This document shows, piece by piece, positions 26,515 to 36,118 of a DNA stretch of 64,000 bases. Numbering within the stretch: position 1 is the first letter of the stretch; every line of letters starts with the position of its first letter. The DNA is from Bacteroidaceae bacterium (lineage in GTDB: Bacteria > Bacteroidota > Bacteroidia > Bacteroidales > Bacteroidaceae): contig JAKSIV010000001.1 of assembly GCA_024398635.1 (NCBI GenBank), forward strand, positions 78,286 to 142,285, written 5' to 3'. The translations under genes were made by a program, and so were the position numbers. Below the pieces are notes generated by a model. The model had not been told where the DNA came from, did no database searches, and saw only the letters and a list, made by a program, of their open reading frames with translations.

Positions 26515-27249
26515 TTATGAGAGTCTTTGCTTAACTATCTCATACATAAGAACTCCCGCAGCAACAGAGACGTTGAGCGACTGTATCTTGCCCAGGATAG
26601 GAATGCGTGCCCATTCGTTGCATAGGGCCAGATGCTCCTGCGGAATTCCCTTGTCTTCGGCACCCATGATGAGGCATACAGGTCCGGTATAATCACCTTT
26701 GGTGTAGTCCTGATCACCTTTCTCGGTGGCTCCTACAATACGTAATCCGCTGTTTTTTAGGAATCTTATTGTCTGACTGATGTTATTCTCGCGGCATACG
26801 GGCAGGGTATGGAGTGCTCCGGCCGATGTCTTGATGGCATCGGCGTTCACGCTTACGCTGTTACGTGAAGGTATTATGATGGCATCTACGCCTGCACATT
26901 CGGCCGTACGTGCTATGGCGCCGAAATTACGGACATCGGTCACACCGTCAAGCAGTACAAAGAATGGATCCTTGCCCTGCTCAAAAAGCATCGGGACAAG
27001 GTCTTCGACATGCTGATATGTAATCTGGGTGGTGAATGCAATCACTCCCTGATGGTTCTTGCGGGTTATGCGGTTGAGTTTCTCAACGGGAACACGCTGA
27101 ACCGGGATGTCCAGCCCTTTGATGGCAGCAAACAGCTCACGTGAAAGCTCACTCTGCATGTCTTTCTTTATGAGCAGGCGGTCTATCTCTTTACCGGCCT
27201 CTACAGCCTCAATGACGGCACGTATGCCGAATATCATTTCATCTTCCAT
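26515..27249 (-). CDS. rlmB: 23S rRNA 2'-O-methyltransferase RlmB-like, 244 aa
   Basis: This is a SpoU-family enzyme that uses SAM. The conserved motifs are seen: motif 1 in LLDGVTDVRNFGAIARTAE, motif 2 in LIMGAEDKGIP and motif 3 in IPILGKIQSLNVSVAAGVLMYE. The N-terminal ~75 residues form the substrate-binding domain typical of RlmB/TrmH. The MEDEMIFGIRAV start overlaps the end of recN by 11 bases; an ATG 8 codons upstream is possible. It is the last gene of the dnaN-recN operon. Confidence 0.88.
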   Translation of the reverse strand: MEDEMIFGIRAVIEAVEAGKEIDRLLIKKDMQSELSRELFAAIKGLDIPVQRVPVEKLNRITRKNHQGVIAFTTQITYQHVEDLVPMLFEQGKDPFFVLLDGVTDVRNFGAIARTAECAGVDAIIIPSRNSVSVNADAIKTSAGALHTLPVCRENNISQTIRFLKNSGLRIVGATEKGDQDYTKGDYTGPVCLIMGAEDKGIPQEHLALCNEWARIPILGKIQSLNVSVAAGVLMYEIVKQRLS

Positions 27250-28909
27250 TGTTGTCGATAAGTGCTTTTGCATTGTCGAGAGCAGCCTGGGTGAGGGTAG
27301 ATCCGCTCATCATTCCTGCTATCTCGCGTATACGGTCGTCACCGTTGAGCACGGTAATACGTGTGTGGGTGGCGTCCTTTTCGTCGGTCTTGAATACTTT
27401 GTAATGTGTCTGTCCCAATGCCGCTATCTGAGGCAGGTGGGTTATGGCCAGTACCTGGCGGTTGCCTGCGGACATCTGTTTCATAAGGAGGGCCATCTTT
27501 TCGGCCACTGCACCCGATACTCCGGTGTCAATCTCATCGAATATGATGGTGGGAAGGGCACGTGCTCCTGCCATGAGGGACTTGATGCAGAGCATGACGC
27601 GTGCAATCTCACCGCCCGATGCCACGGCCTGAAGTTCCTGCATGGGAACGGACTTGTTGGCCGAGAACATGAACCGCAGGTCATCATGTCCGGTACGGTC
27701 AAATCCCTGTGAGGGCTGTATCTCAATGTTGAACTGTACGTTGGGTATTCCCAGCGGAGCCAGAAGGTCTTTTATATCCTTAATGATGATTTCTGATGCC
27801 TTTTTCCTGGTTTTGGACAACTCTGCAGCGTGTTTCTCCATATCGAGACGTGCACTCTCGGTCTGTTTGGTGAGCTGCTCAATGTCAAACTGGTATGAGC
27901 CGGTCCGGTCCAGACGTTTGCGGATGCCTTCTGCAAATTCCAACAGCTGGGCAATATTATCCTTTTTGTGCTTCTTGAGAAGTGAATAGATAAGATCCAA
28001 ACGCTCGTTGACCTGTTCAAGACGGGCAGGGTCAAAGTTTACGCTTTCCTGGTCATCATCAACCGTTGCTGCAATATCCTTAATTTCTATAAGACAACTG
28101 TCCAGCCGCTCAGCCAGTTCCTGTGCCTGCGGATAACTCTTTTGAGCGGCACGAAGTGACTGGAGTGCGCTGCGCAGCTTCTGAATGCAACCGTCTTCAT
28201 CAGCCGACATGATCTGGGATGCACAAAACAGATTCTGTTTTATCTCCTCGGCATGGTCCAGAATCCGGGACTCCTGTTCAAGCTCCTCCTGCTCACCATC
28301 AGTGAGTTTGGCGCTGTCGATGCCTTCAAGCTGGAATTCCAGATACTCACGGTCTGTGTTGTCGGACTCAAACTTTTTCTTGAGTTGAGCCAGACGGGTC
28401 CTGAGTTCTGTCCATTTGTCAAAACTCTGCTCGTATGCGGCCTTGGCTGAGCCGTTGGCAGCTATGGTATCCACAACATCCAACTGGAATGACTGTGTGC
28501 CCAATGCCAGATTCTGGTGCTGTGAGTGAATGTCTATGAGGCGGCAACCCAGATCGCGAAGCTGTGTAAGCGTGACAGGGGTGTCGTTTATGAATGCGCG
28601 GCTCTTGCCTGATGCGGAGAGTTCGCGGCGCATTATGGTCTCGTCGGGATCAAAATCAAGTTCGTTCTCATTGAAGAACTGTTCCAATCCGTATCCTGCA
28701 ATGGAGAAAATGCCTTCAATCGTACACTTTTCGGCTCCCTGAATGAGAGTCTTGGAATCAGCCCTGCCGCCCAGAAGCAGGTTCATGGCGCCCAGGATTA
28801 TGGACTTTCCGGCACCGGTCTCACCGGTCATAACCGAGAAGCCGTCCCTGAAATCGATATCAAGACGGTCAATGAGAACGTAATTCCTAATGTGTACCTC
28901 CTTTAACAT
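27239..28909 (-). CDS. recN: DNA repair ATPase RecN, 556 aa
   Basis: This is an SMC-like protein of double-strand break repair. It has Walker A GETGAGKSI near residue 30, a central coiled coil (about 150-370), the signature ASGGEIARVMLCIKSL, and Walker B TIIFDEIDTGVSGAVAE. Length is normal. Its ATG shares one base with the stop of the upstream coaBC-DUF4835 gene. Confidence 0.95.
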   Translation of the reverse strand: MLKEVHIRNYVLIDRLDIDFRDGFSVMTGETGAGKSIILGAMNLLLGGRADSKTLIQGAEKCTIEGIFSIAGYGLEQFFNENELDFDPDETIMRRELSASGKSRAFINDTPVTLTQLRDLGCRLIDIHSQHQNLALGTQSFQLDVVDTIAANGSAKAAYEQSFDKWTELRTRLAQLKKKFESDNTDREYLEFQLEGIDSAKLTDGEQEELEQESRILDHAEEIKQNLFCASQIMSADEDGCIQKLRSALQSLRAAQKSYPQAQELAERLDSCLIEIKDIAATVDDDQESVNFDPARLEQVNERLDLIYSLLKKHKKDNIAQLLEFAEGIRKRLDRTGSYQFDIEQLTKQTESARLDMEKHAAELSKTRKKASEIIIKDIKDLLAPLGIPNVQFNIEIQPSQGFDRTGHDDLRFMFSANKSVPMQELQAVASGGEIARVMLCIKSLMAGARALPTIIFDEIDTGVSGAVAEKMALLMKQMSAGNRQVLAITHLPQIAALGQTHYKVFKTDEKDATHTRITVLNGDDRIREIAGMMSGSTLTQAALDNAKALIDNNGR

Positions 28910-30987
28910 CAGTCAGCCTTTATGGTATTCCATTCATTCGAGAGCGAAGGATTTACCTGACTAAGCAGATCTTTGACTTGCTGCTTCTCCTTGTCTATCC
29001 CAGCACTGTATATGCTTATAAGCTCGTTTTTCTTGATTTCGGTAAACAATGTGGGCAGGGCCGATGTGCTCTTGGCCTGTTTGGCCTGCTGCAAAAGAGC
29101 CAGGCTCTCTGTTATAGTGGCGCGCCCGCGGTCGGCATTTGCCGTCATGTCATCAAGACCCTGACGGTGATACTTGTACTGGAGTTGCCTGAAAGCCGCC
29201 ATCGTACCGTTCATGTAATCGTTTATGAGCGTGTAACGGTTGGCATTGGAGTCAAAAGAGCGCCAGCCGCTGCCAAGTGACTGGGAATTGGCTGCGATAT
29301 TCTCCACCTGACGCAGTATGTCTGTTCCGCCGTTGGGAGACATCGTGTCAAAATCAAGTCCGATGATAAGCAGACTGTAGTAGGCCAGTATCGCTGTCAG
29401 ATTATTGTCGGGAGTCATTCCCGGCGTATACTCTATGCGGTCCTGCTCGGTGTAGTTGAATTCCACGTCGGCATCACGGAAATTGAATACTGTCGTGTTG
29501 TAGGTGGAGCCGTAAACGGGACGGCTGCTTTGAACGGTGAGTTCACAACTCATCTTGCCGCTCTGTGCTTCATATTTGTTTACCGTAAGATTGAAGTTGC
29601 ACTGTATGCGCTCCTTCTCGGTAAAATGGTATTCGGTCCAAACCTGATTGGACAGAAACTCCTTTATAGCTCTCTCCAGTGATGTGAACACATCCTTGTC
29701 CGTGCCCTGAATCTTTGAAGTGTTGATGGCCAGAGTGGGGTTGAGTTCCTGAGCCGATGCCTTGAATGGCATAAACAGGAACATGAGGCAGAACAGCAGG
29801 CCGGCAAGTTTGCTGATAATTGCCTTGGCGACATCCTTCTTGGATTGCAGGGGAAACTCCTCTTTGCCTTTGCGGTCTATCAGAGTGACCTTGTTGGTGT
29901 CATATCCGAACCCTGCACCCTCATCGCGCAGCGAGTTTAGTACAATGAAATCCAGGTTCTTGCGCTCCAGCTTGTCCTGGGCGTTGCTGAATTCGTCATT
30001 GGTCTCCAGAGCGAAACCCACCATGCGCTGGTCCGGACGCTTGATTGCGCCAAGTGATGCGGCAATATCCTCTGTAGGTTTCAGGGTCAGTGTTATCTCG
30101 CCTTTACGCTTTATCTTGCTGTCTGCGGTTACGGCCGGTGTAAAATCAGCTACTGCAGCGCACAGTATTGCGGCATCAGACTCCGGGAAAAGTATCATCG
30201 CGGCCTCATACATCTGGTGGGCCGATGTCACGTCAATTCTTTTTATTCCGGGATTTACGGTCTTGAGGTTGACTGGACCTGCAATCAGGGTTACGTCGGC
30301 ACCGCGATTGGCACACTCCTCGGCCAGCGCGAATCCCATCTTGCCGGTGGAGTAGTTGCCGATAAAGCGTACGGGGTCTATGGCCTCATAAGTGGGACCC
30401 GCCGTTATCAGGACTTTTTTTTTTGAAAGCTGAGACTGCTTTGAGAAATAATCCTCAAGAACGGAAACTATAACCTCAGGCTCCTGCATGCGGCCTTTGC
30501 CTACAAGCTGACTTGCAAGTTCACCGCTTGCCGGCTCAATGAATATGTTGCCGATGGAGGTCAGATACTCTATGTTGCGCTGGGTTACAGGATGGCTGTA
30601 CATGTCCAGATCCATCGCAGGTGCTACGAACACCGGAGCCTTCATCGAGAAGTAGGTGGTGGCGAGCATGTTGTCGGCCACTCCGCTTGCCATCTTGCCG
30701 AGTGTGGCTGCGGTGCAGGGCGCGATGAGCATGGCATCGGCCCATTGTCCCAGATCCACGTGGCTGTTCCATGAGCCGTCACGACGGTCAAAGAACTCGC
30801 TTACCACCGGCTTGCGGGTAAGGGTGGAGAGGGTGAGTGGAGTGATGAACTCCTTGGCGGCCTCTGTCATGACAACCTGAACCTCGGCTCCACGCTTTAT
30901 GAGCAGACGGACCAGAAACGCGGCCTTGTAGGCGGCAATGCTTCCGGTTACTCCCAGTACAATATGTTTTCCGTTCAGTATCTCCAT
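28909..30987 (-). CDS. coaBC: CoaBC fused in frame to DUF4835 secreted domain, 692 aa
   Basis: Residues 1-400 are a complete CoaBC, which makes 4'-phosphopantetheine in coenzyme A synthesis. The CoaC flavin half shows GSIAAYKA, HVDLGQWADAMLIAPCTA and PAMDLDMYSHP; the CoaB half shows GPTYEAIDPVRFIGNYSTG and CAAVADF. Immediately after SKLAG the frame runs into LLFCLMFLFMPFKASAQELNP, which looks like the signal peptide of the DUF4835 protein commonly encoded next to coaBC. The DUF4835 body follows. No stop codon or suitable upstream ATG separates the two. Either the stop was lost, or DUF4835 starts at an internal non-ATG codon. Confidence 0.9.
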   Translation of the reverse strand: MEILNGKHIVLGVTGSIAAYKAAFLVRLLIKRGAEVQVVMTEAAKEFITPLTLSTLTRKPVVSEFFDRRDGSWNSHVDLGQWADAMLIAPCTAATLGKMASGVADNMLATTYFSMKAPVFVAPAMDLDMYSHPVTQRNIEYLTSIGNIFIEPASGELASQLVGKGRMQEPEVIVSVLEDYFSKQSQLSKKKVLITAGPTYEAIDPVRFIGNYSTGKMGFALAEECANRGADVTLIAGPVNLKTVNPGIKRIDVTSAHQMYEAAMILFPESDAAILCAAVADFTPAVTADSKIKRKGEITLTLKPTEDIAASLGAIKRPDQRMVGFALETNDEFSNAQDKLERKNLDFIVLNSLRDEGAGFGYDTNKVTLIDRKGKEEFPLQSKKDVAKAIISKLAGLLFCLMFLFMPFKASAQELNPTLAINTSKIQGTDKDVFTSLERAIKEFLSNQVWTEYHFTEKERIQCNFNLTVNKYEAQSGKMSCELTVQSSRPVYGSTYNTTVFNFRDADVEFNYTEQDRIEYTPGMTPDNNLTAILAYYSLLIIGLDFDTMSPNGGTDILRQVENIAANSQSLGSGWRSFDSNANRYTLINDYMNGTMAAFRQLQYKYHRQGLDDMTANADRGRATITESLALLQQAKQAKSTSALPTLFTEIKKNELISIYSAGIDKEKQQVKDLLSQVNPSLSNEWNTIKAD

Positions 30988-31751
30988 TATCTGGATTGCA
31001 GTTTTATTCTTGTAAGTACCTGCTTTGTGTTGAGCGCGAAATCACCCTGGAGTATCCATGAGTAGTACCCGGGATCACGCTGGAACACCTCTGCAACAGG
31101 TATATCCTTGTATTTTCCGAAATTGAAGACCTCCTGTCCCTTGTCATTCAGGACTATGCGGCCTGCAAAATCGACGTTACGCGAGAATGATGAGTATTCG
31201 GACAGCCATCCCATATCGTTCTTGAGGTCATCGGGATAGCGGTCAAGCTGAGCCATGAGCACCTCATAAGTGGCGCGGGTATCGCCGTCGGCGCTGTGGG
31301 CATCGGTCAACTCCTTTCCGCAATAGAACTTGTATGCTGCCGACAGGGTTCGCTGCTCCATCTTGTGGAATATGACCTGCACGTCAATGAAACGGTGACG
31401 GCTCAGATCAATGTCAACGCCCGCGCGGAGGAACTCCTCGGCCAGCAGGGGCACGTCAAAGCGGTTCGAGTTGAAGCCTGCTATGTCGCTGCCCTCAAAG
31501 TCACGGGCAACCTCCTTGGCTATCTCCTTGAATGTGGGGCAGTCCTTGACATCATCGTCATATATTCCGTGTACGGCCGATGCCTGCTCGGGGATATGCA
31601 TCTCGGGGTTAATCCTGCGGGTGTGCATGTCCTCATTGCCGTTAGGTGAGACCTTAAGATATGAGATCTCAACTATGCGGTCCTGTACAGTGTTGGTGCC
31701 TGTGGTCTCCAGGTCAAAGAACACTATCGGTTTGTCAAGATTGAGTTTCAT
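30987..31751 (-). CDS. DnaQ-like 3'-5' exonuclease, 254 aa
   Basis: A DEDDh exonuclease domain fills residues 1-180: ExoI FFDLETTG, ExoII GFNSNRFDVPLL, ExoIII AHSADGDTRATYE. The C-terminal ~70 residues (FNFGKYKDIPVAEVFQRDPGYYSWIL) form the extra domain often found in Bacteroidetes proteins of this type. It may be a proofreading subunit or a separate repair nuclease. It shares one base with both neighbours, so translation is coupled to dnaN. Confidence 0.88.
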   Translation of the reverse strand: MKLNLDKPIVFFDLETTGTNTVQDRIVEISYLKVSPNGNEDMHTRRINPEMHIPEQASAVHGIYDDDVKDCPTFKEIAKEVARDFEGSDIAGFNSNRFDVPLLAEEFLRAGVDIDLSRHRFIDVQVIFHKMEQRTLSAAYKFYCGKELTDAHSADGDTRATYEVLMAQLDRYPDDLKNDMGWLSEYSSFSRNVDFAGRIVLNDKGQEVFNFGKYKDIPVAEVFQRDPGYYSWILQGDFALNTKQVLTRIKLQSR

Positions 31752-32875
31752 CAGTCGTTCAGTACCATTGGCATCAGGAGCATAAGCAGGTTCTCACCCT
31801 CGGCCTGCTCGGCGGGAACGATCACACCGGCGCGTGAGGGATCGGCCAGCTGGAATACAATCTCCTGGCTGGGTATGTTGTTGAGGATGTCAATCAGGAA
31901 TGCAGCCTTGAAACCGATGCTCATGGCTACGCCCTCATACTGGCATGACAGGCTCTCCTTGGCTGATGTTGAGAAATCAATGTCCTGAGCCGAAATGTCA
32001 ACCTTATCCTTCTCGATGCGCAGTTTGATAAGACCGCTGCTGGCAGGTGAGAATACTGATACGCGGCGCAATGCTGTAACCAGTGTCTGACGGTCCATTA
32101 CCAGACGGTGCGGGTTGTTCTGCGGGATTACCGATCCGTAGTTGGGATAACGGCCGTCGATGAGGCGGCATACCATGCGGAACTCGGGCAGCGAGAAGCG
32201 TGCAATGCGGCTGTCAAACTCGATGGTGATCTCCTCAGCCTCCTTGCTGATGAGTGAGCGGAATAGTGATGCGGGTTTCTTGGGCAGGATGAATGATGAC
32301 TTGCCGTCGGCCTTGACATTGCTGTTGCGGTTGCAAACCAGCTTGTGACCGTCAGAAGCTACGAATGTGGCACCCTCCTCATTTATGTCAAAGAATATAC
32401 CGTTCATGACGGGGCGGAGCTCGTCATCGGCTGTAGCGAATATCGTACGTACCAGTCCGTCGGCAACTATCTGGGCCGAAAGGGTAAGTGATACGGCATC
32501 CTCCTTGAGAACTGCGGGAGTGGGGTACTCGTCAGCGTTCTGGCCTACCATCTTGTACTCACCGTTCTGGTAGTTTACGGTTATCTCGTAGTTGCTCTCG
32601 TTTACGTTGAATGTCAGGGGCTGCTCGGGGATCTCCTTGAGGGCGTCAAGAAGAGTCTTGGCGGGCAGTGCTATCTGGCCGTCTGCGCTGGAGTCAACAA
32701 GGTCGATAATGGTCTCAAGAGTGGTGTCATTATCGGCAGCGGTTACGGTCAGTTTGCCGTCCTCTATACGGAACAGGAAATCCTCAAGAATAGGGTAAAT
32801 AGCCTTTGGGTTAATAACGCGGCTGATAGCCTGCAGGCGGCTTGAAAGAGCCTGGCTTGATACTGTGAAATTCAT
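31751..32875 (-). CDS. dnaN: DNA polymerase III beta sliding clamp, 374 aa
   Basis: The processivity ring subunit, with the normal length and three-domain repeat. It opens with MNFTVSSQALSSRLQAISRVI and ends near the usual LLMPM(V/R) tail (NLLMLLMPMVLND). The conserved FATADDELRPVMNGI and DIDFSTSAKE segments are seen. It is the first gene of a five-gene minus-strand operon: dnaN, exonuclease, coaBC, recN, rlmB. Confidence 0.95.
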   Translation of the reverse strand: MNFTVSSQALSSRLQAISRVINPKAIYPILEDFLFRIEDGKLTVTAADNDTTLETIIDLVDSSADGQIALPAKTLLDALKEIPEQPLTFNVNESNYEITVNYQNGEYKMVGQNADEYPTPAVLKEDAVSLTLSAQIVADGLVRTIFATADDELRPVMNGIFFDINEEGATFVASDGHKLVCNRNSNVKADGKSSFILPKKPASLFRSLISKEAEEITIEFDSRIARFSLPEFRMVCRLIDGRYPNYGSVIPQNNPHRLVMDRQTLVTALRRVSVFSPASSGLIKLRIEKDKVDISAQDIDFSTSAKESLSCQYEGVAMSIGFKAAFLIDILNNIPSQEIVFQLADPSRAGVIVPAEQAEGENLLMLLMPMVLND

Positions 32876-32913
32876 ATATATTCCTTTTTGTTATTTATCG
32901 CTCGTGTGTCTTA

Positions 32914-32921
32914 CAAAGATA
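32914..32921 (-). promoter_or_regulatory. Promoter -7 box of the dnaN operon
   Basis: The minus strand reads TATCTTTG, a perfect TAnnTTTG box, about 38 bases upstream of the dnaN ATG. The -33 region is T-rich without a clear TTG. Confidence 0.6.
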
Positions 32922-33022
32922 GAAAAAAGTAATGGTAATGTGGAAAAAATAGGATGGAAAAATATGTGGCGGAAAAAAGAAAAGTTTTAAATTCGCGCAT
33001 ACAATAAATCAATCTTAAAGAA

Positions 33023-33406
33023 ATGGATATTACAGGTAAAATTATCGCAGTCCTTGAGGCACGCTCAGGCGTGGCCAAGGCATCAGGCAATCCTTGGAAA
33101 ATACAGGAGTACGTATTGGAGACTATCGGTGAGCAGTATCCCAAGAAGATGATGTTCAGCATCTTCGGCGAGGACAAGATACAGCAGGCCGCCATCAACA
33201 TAGGTGATGAGGTAGTAGTAAGTTTTGACATCAACGCCCGCGAGTTCAACGGCCGCTGGTACAACGACATCCGTGCATGGCGCGTAAGTCACGACGTGAA
33301 CGGCGCAGCCCCTGCAGCTCCGCAGCCCTTCGCTCCCGCCGGTGCAGCTCCCGCTGCTCCGGATCCCTTCGCTCCAAGTAATGAAAAAGATGACTTACCA
33401 TTCTAA
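33023..33406 (+). CDS. DUF3127 family OB-fold-like protein, 127 aa
   Basis: Residues 1-90 are the DUF3127 domain, widespread in Bacteroidetes. A Pro/Ala-rich linker (PAAPQPFAPAGAAPAAPDPF) and an acidic DDLPF end follow, like the SSB C-terminal tip that recruits partner proteins. A single-stranded nucleic-acid-binding role is inferred from this architecture. It is transcribed divergently from dnaN. Confidence 0.85.
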   Translation: MDITGKIIAVLEARSGVAKASGNPWKIQEYVLETIGEQYPKKMMFSIFGEDKIQQAAINIGDEVVVSFDINAREFNGRWYNDIRAWRVSHDVNGAAPAAPQPFAPAGAAPAAPDPFAPSNEKDDLPF

Positions 33407-33408
33407 AT

Positions 33409-33440
33409 AAAAAATCCCGCTCAATCGAGCGGGATTTTTT
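33409..33440. terminator. Bidirectional terminator between DUF3127 gene and rho
   Basis: A-run, GC stem (ATCCCGCTC / GAGCGGGAT) with a 4-base loop, and T-run. It is symmetric and serves both convergent genes. Confidence 0.9.
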
Positions 33441-33444
33441 ATTT

Positions 33445-35415
33445 TCAGGAATTCATGCTTGCAAGGAATTCTGCGTTGTCTTGAGTATTTTCCAAGCGGT
33501 CCTTGACGAACTCCATGGCTTCGATGGGATTCATGTCGCTCAGGTACTTGCGGAGTATCCACATGCGGTCAAGGGTGGTCTGGTCAAGCAGCAGGTCGTC
33601 GCGACGGGTGCTTGATGCCACGATGTTCACGGCAGGGAAGATACGCTTGTTGCTCAGGTTGCGGTCCAGCTGGAGCTCCATGTTACCTGTACCCTTGAAC
33701 TCCTCAAAGATAACCTCATCCATCTTGGAGCCGGTATCGATAAGGGCGGTAGCAACGATTGTGAGTGATCCGCCGTTCTCGATGTTACGTGCGGCACCAA
33801 AGAAACGCTTGGGCTTATGCAGTGCGTTGGCATCGACACCACCTGAGAGAACCTTGCCTGATGCAGGTGCAACGGTGTTGTAGGCGCGTGCCAGACGGGT
33901 GATAGAATCAAGGAATATAACTACGTCATGTCCGCACTCAACCATGCGCTTGGCCTTCTCGATAACGATGCTGGCAATCTTAACGTGATGCTCGGCGGGC
34001 TCATCGAAGGTTGATGCAATGACCTCGGCCTTTACGCTGCGGGCCATATCGGTAACCTCCTCAGGACGCTCATCGATGAGCAGCATTATCATATATGCCT
34101 CAGGATGGTTTGCGGCAATTGAGTTTGCTATATCCTTTAGCAGAATGGTCTTACCGGTCTTAGGCTGGGCCACGATCAGGGCACGCTGTCCCTTACCTAT
34201 GGGGGCGAACATGTCAACCACGCGGGCCGACAGGTTGTCATTCTTGCCGTTGCACAGAGTGAATTTCTCATCCGGGAACAAAGGAGTCAAGTGCTCAAAC
34301 GGAACGCGGTCACGTGCTACAGATGGCTCCAGACCGTTTATGCGGAACACCTTAACCAACGGGAAGTATTTCTCACCTTCACGCGGCGGACGGATGACAC
34401 CCTCAACTACATCGCCGGTCTTAAGGCCGAAGAGCTTTATCTGTGACTGTGAAACGTATATGTCATCAGGCGATGCCAGATAGTTGTAGTCCGATGAACG
34501 CAGGAATCCGTAGTTATCGGGCATAATCTCCAGGACACCCTCACCGCGCAATACGTCACCGAAGTCATACATGCGCTCCTCCTGACGGCGGTTCTGCTGT
34601 CCGTTCTGCTGGAACTGCTGTCCGTTCTGGTTCTGCTGACGCTGGTTGTTCTGCTGCTGGCGCTGACCGTTCTGCTGATACTGCTGCTCTCCGCGGAACT
34701 GCTCCTGACGGGGCTGCTCCTGCATCTCCTGCATATCGGCTGGGGCGGGTTGCTCCAACTGCGGCGCCGGCTCGGATACCTGACGCATGGGCTCATCCTC
34801 CTGCTCGTAGACATCGGCCACGGCTTGAGTTACGTTCTCGTCATCGATCTCTGGCAGAGGTACCTCTATCTGCTGCTTGCGGGGACGGCCGCGACGTTTG
34901 GATGCATCGGCCTTCTGAACGGGCTGGGGGAGTTCCTCCTTTACAGGCTCAATTGCAGGGTGCTCCTGTACGGGCTCCTGTACGGGCTGCTGCTGAACAG
35001 GTTCCTCCTGCAGAGCTGCCTTCAGTTTGTCCTGGTTGCCGCCACGGCTGCGTTTTTTCTTTCCTTGAGCCGGGGCATTCTCCTGCTGGGGCTTCTCCTC
35101 TTTGGGAGCCTGGGGCTTTTCGGTCTCCTTTACCTCTTTTTGCTGGGGTTTGGGAGCGTTGTTCTTCTTTTCAACTGATTTGGCCTGGCCGTTCTCATCG
35201 GCAGTGTAGACTTTCTCGGGGCCATTCTTGCGGGTAACCTTCTTGCGGTCACGACGCTCTTTTTCGGGCTTGTTCTTGGCAGCCGATATGGCCTGCTCGT
35301 CAAGGATATCATACACAAGCTGGTTCTTGTCATCCTTGGTCTTGATGCCCATCTCCTTTGCAATTGCCTGGAGCTCATCCAGACTCTTGCTCTTTAATTG
35401 CAGTATGTCAAACAT
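33445..35415 (-). CDS. rho: Transcription termination factor Rho with long disordered insert, 656 aa
   Basis: A hexameric RNA helicase that ends transcription. It has the Rho N-terminal domain (1-45), a disordered K/E/P/Q-rich insert (about 50-285) ending in Q/N-rich repeats ([19 protein letters not shown]), the cold-shock-like RNA-binding domain ([15 protein letters not shown]), then the ATPase core with Walker A AQPKTGKT and the conserved [11 protein letters not shown]. The ATG at [10 protein letters not shown] was chosen over one 11 codons upstream. In Bacteroides thetaiotaomicron such an insert has been reported to drive Rho condensates. Confidence 0.95.
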   Translation of the reverse strand: MFDILQLKSKSLDELQAIAKEMGIKTKDDKNQLVYDILDEQAISAAKNKPEKERRDRKKVTRKNGPEKVYTADENGQAKSVEKKNNAPKPQQKEVKETEKPQAPKEEKPQQENAPAQGKKKRSRGGNQDKLKAALQEEPVQQQPVQEPVQEHPAIEPVKEELPQPVQKADASKRRGRPRKQQIEVPLPEIDDENVTQAVADVYEQEDEPMRQVSEPAPQLEQPAPADMQEMQEQPRQEQFRGEQQYQQNGQRQQQNNQRQQNQNGQQFQQNGQQNRRQEERMYDFGDVLRGEGVLEIMPDNYGFLRSSDYNYLASPDDIYVSQSQIKLFGLKTGDVVEGVIRPPREGEKYFPLVKVFRINGLEPSVARDRVPFEHLTPLFPDEKFTLCNGKNDNLSARVVDMFAPIGKGQRALIVAQPKTGKTILLKDIANSIAANHPEAYMIMLLIDERPEEVTDMARSVKAEVIASTFDEPAEHHVKIASIVIEKAKRMVECGHDVVIFLDSITRLARAYNTVAPASGKVLSGGVDANALHKPKRFFGAARNIENGGSLTIVATALIDTGSKMDEVIFEEFKGTGNMELQLDRNLSNKRIFPAVNIVASSTRRDDLLLDQTTLDRMWILRKYLSDMNPIEAMEFVKDRLENTQDNAEFLASMNS

Positions 35416-35448
35416 TGTTTTATTGAACCTTGGCAATATCCATGGCAC

Positions 35449-35802
35449 AAGGAAGGCACACTGATATTACGTAAGGTATGTGTAAATGAAAAATCGGATT
35501 GAATACCGCTATCGATTATCCTTGAATAGGACTGTATTGCGGCTTACGGGTACAAAGATACTGCAAAAATTCGATATGATGCGCTGTCAAGGCGATTTTT
35601 TTTTGTTTCCCGCCAAAGTGTCCCACAGCACCCTTACCCACAGCGCTTGTGTGCCGGCTCGTTTGTGGGACACCCCCGCCAAATGAACTAGTGTCCCACA
35701 TTAACCCGCGAGAGAACGTATTCTTGGTAGGGTGAGTGTGGGACACTTTGGCGAAAACAGTACAAAAGGGGTCAGACCCCAATTGTATCAATTGTACCAT
35801 TT
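35449..35802. other. Intergenic region holding palindromic repeats
   Basis: No gene is supported. Besides the GTGTCCCAC repeats listed separately, it has GGGGTCAGACCCC (35767-35779), which on the minus strand is followed by TTTT and may terminate the sigma/anti-sigma operon, and a tandem CAATTGTA-like pair beside it. Confidence 0.6.
35611..35753. repeat. Double palindromic repeat element (GTGTCCCAC family)
   Basis: The outer 17-base arms are perfect inverted copies: CGCCAAAGTGTCCCACA (35611-35627) and its complement (35737-35753). Two further inverted copies of the inner core lie between: TGTGGGACAC at 35664-35673 and GTGTCCCACA at 35691-35700. The whole reads as two adjacent palindromic units. 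A single unit recurs at 40387-40453, so this is a dispersed intergenic family. Confidence 0.85.
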
Positions 35803-36117
35803 TTATAGGTGGGTGACGAGGAGAGCAAAGTTGACATCGCCCTCGGCTAAGCTGCGGCAGGTGTCGGCGTAGTTGAAGGCTGTCTTGACGCCATTGTCAG
35901 AGCTTCCCAGTTTAGGCATAGCAAAGCCGATGACGATGCCCGCAAGCATGGCGGCAACTGCAACCCATGAGGGTATGCGGCGACGCAGCAGTTTTGGCTC
36001 GTTTTCGGTGATGTCCAGCGAGGGCAGGGGCATCTCCAGGTTTTCCTTTTCGGCCATTGATTTGATTGAGGTGAGCATTTCCTGACTCTCTTTCTCAAGT
36101 TCTTTCAGTTTGTCCAT
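35803..36117 (-). CDS. Membrane protein downstream of ECF sigma, probable anti-sigma partner, 104 aa
   Basis: A short cytoplasmic helical N-terminus (MDKLKELEKESQEMLTSI) precedes a basic patch (LLRRRIP) and one membrane segment (WVAVAAMLAGIVIGFAM), with a small outer part. It lies 1 base after the sigma-factor stop. Anti-sigma function is inferred from this pairing and topology; no zinc-type ZAS motif is seen. Confidence 0.6.
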   Translation of the reverse strand: MDKLKELEKESQEMLTSIKSMAEKENLEMPLPSLDITENEPKLLRRRIPSWVAVAAMLAGIVIGFAMPKLGSSDNGVKTAFNYADTCRSLAEGDVNFALLVTHL

Positions 36118-36118
36118 A

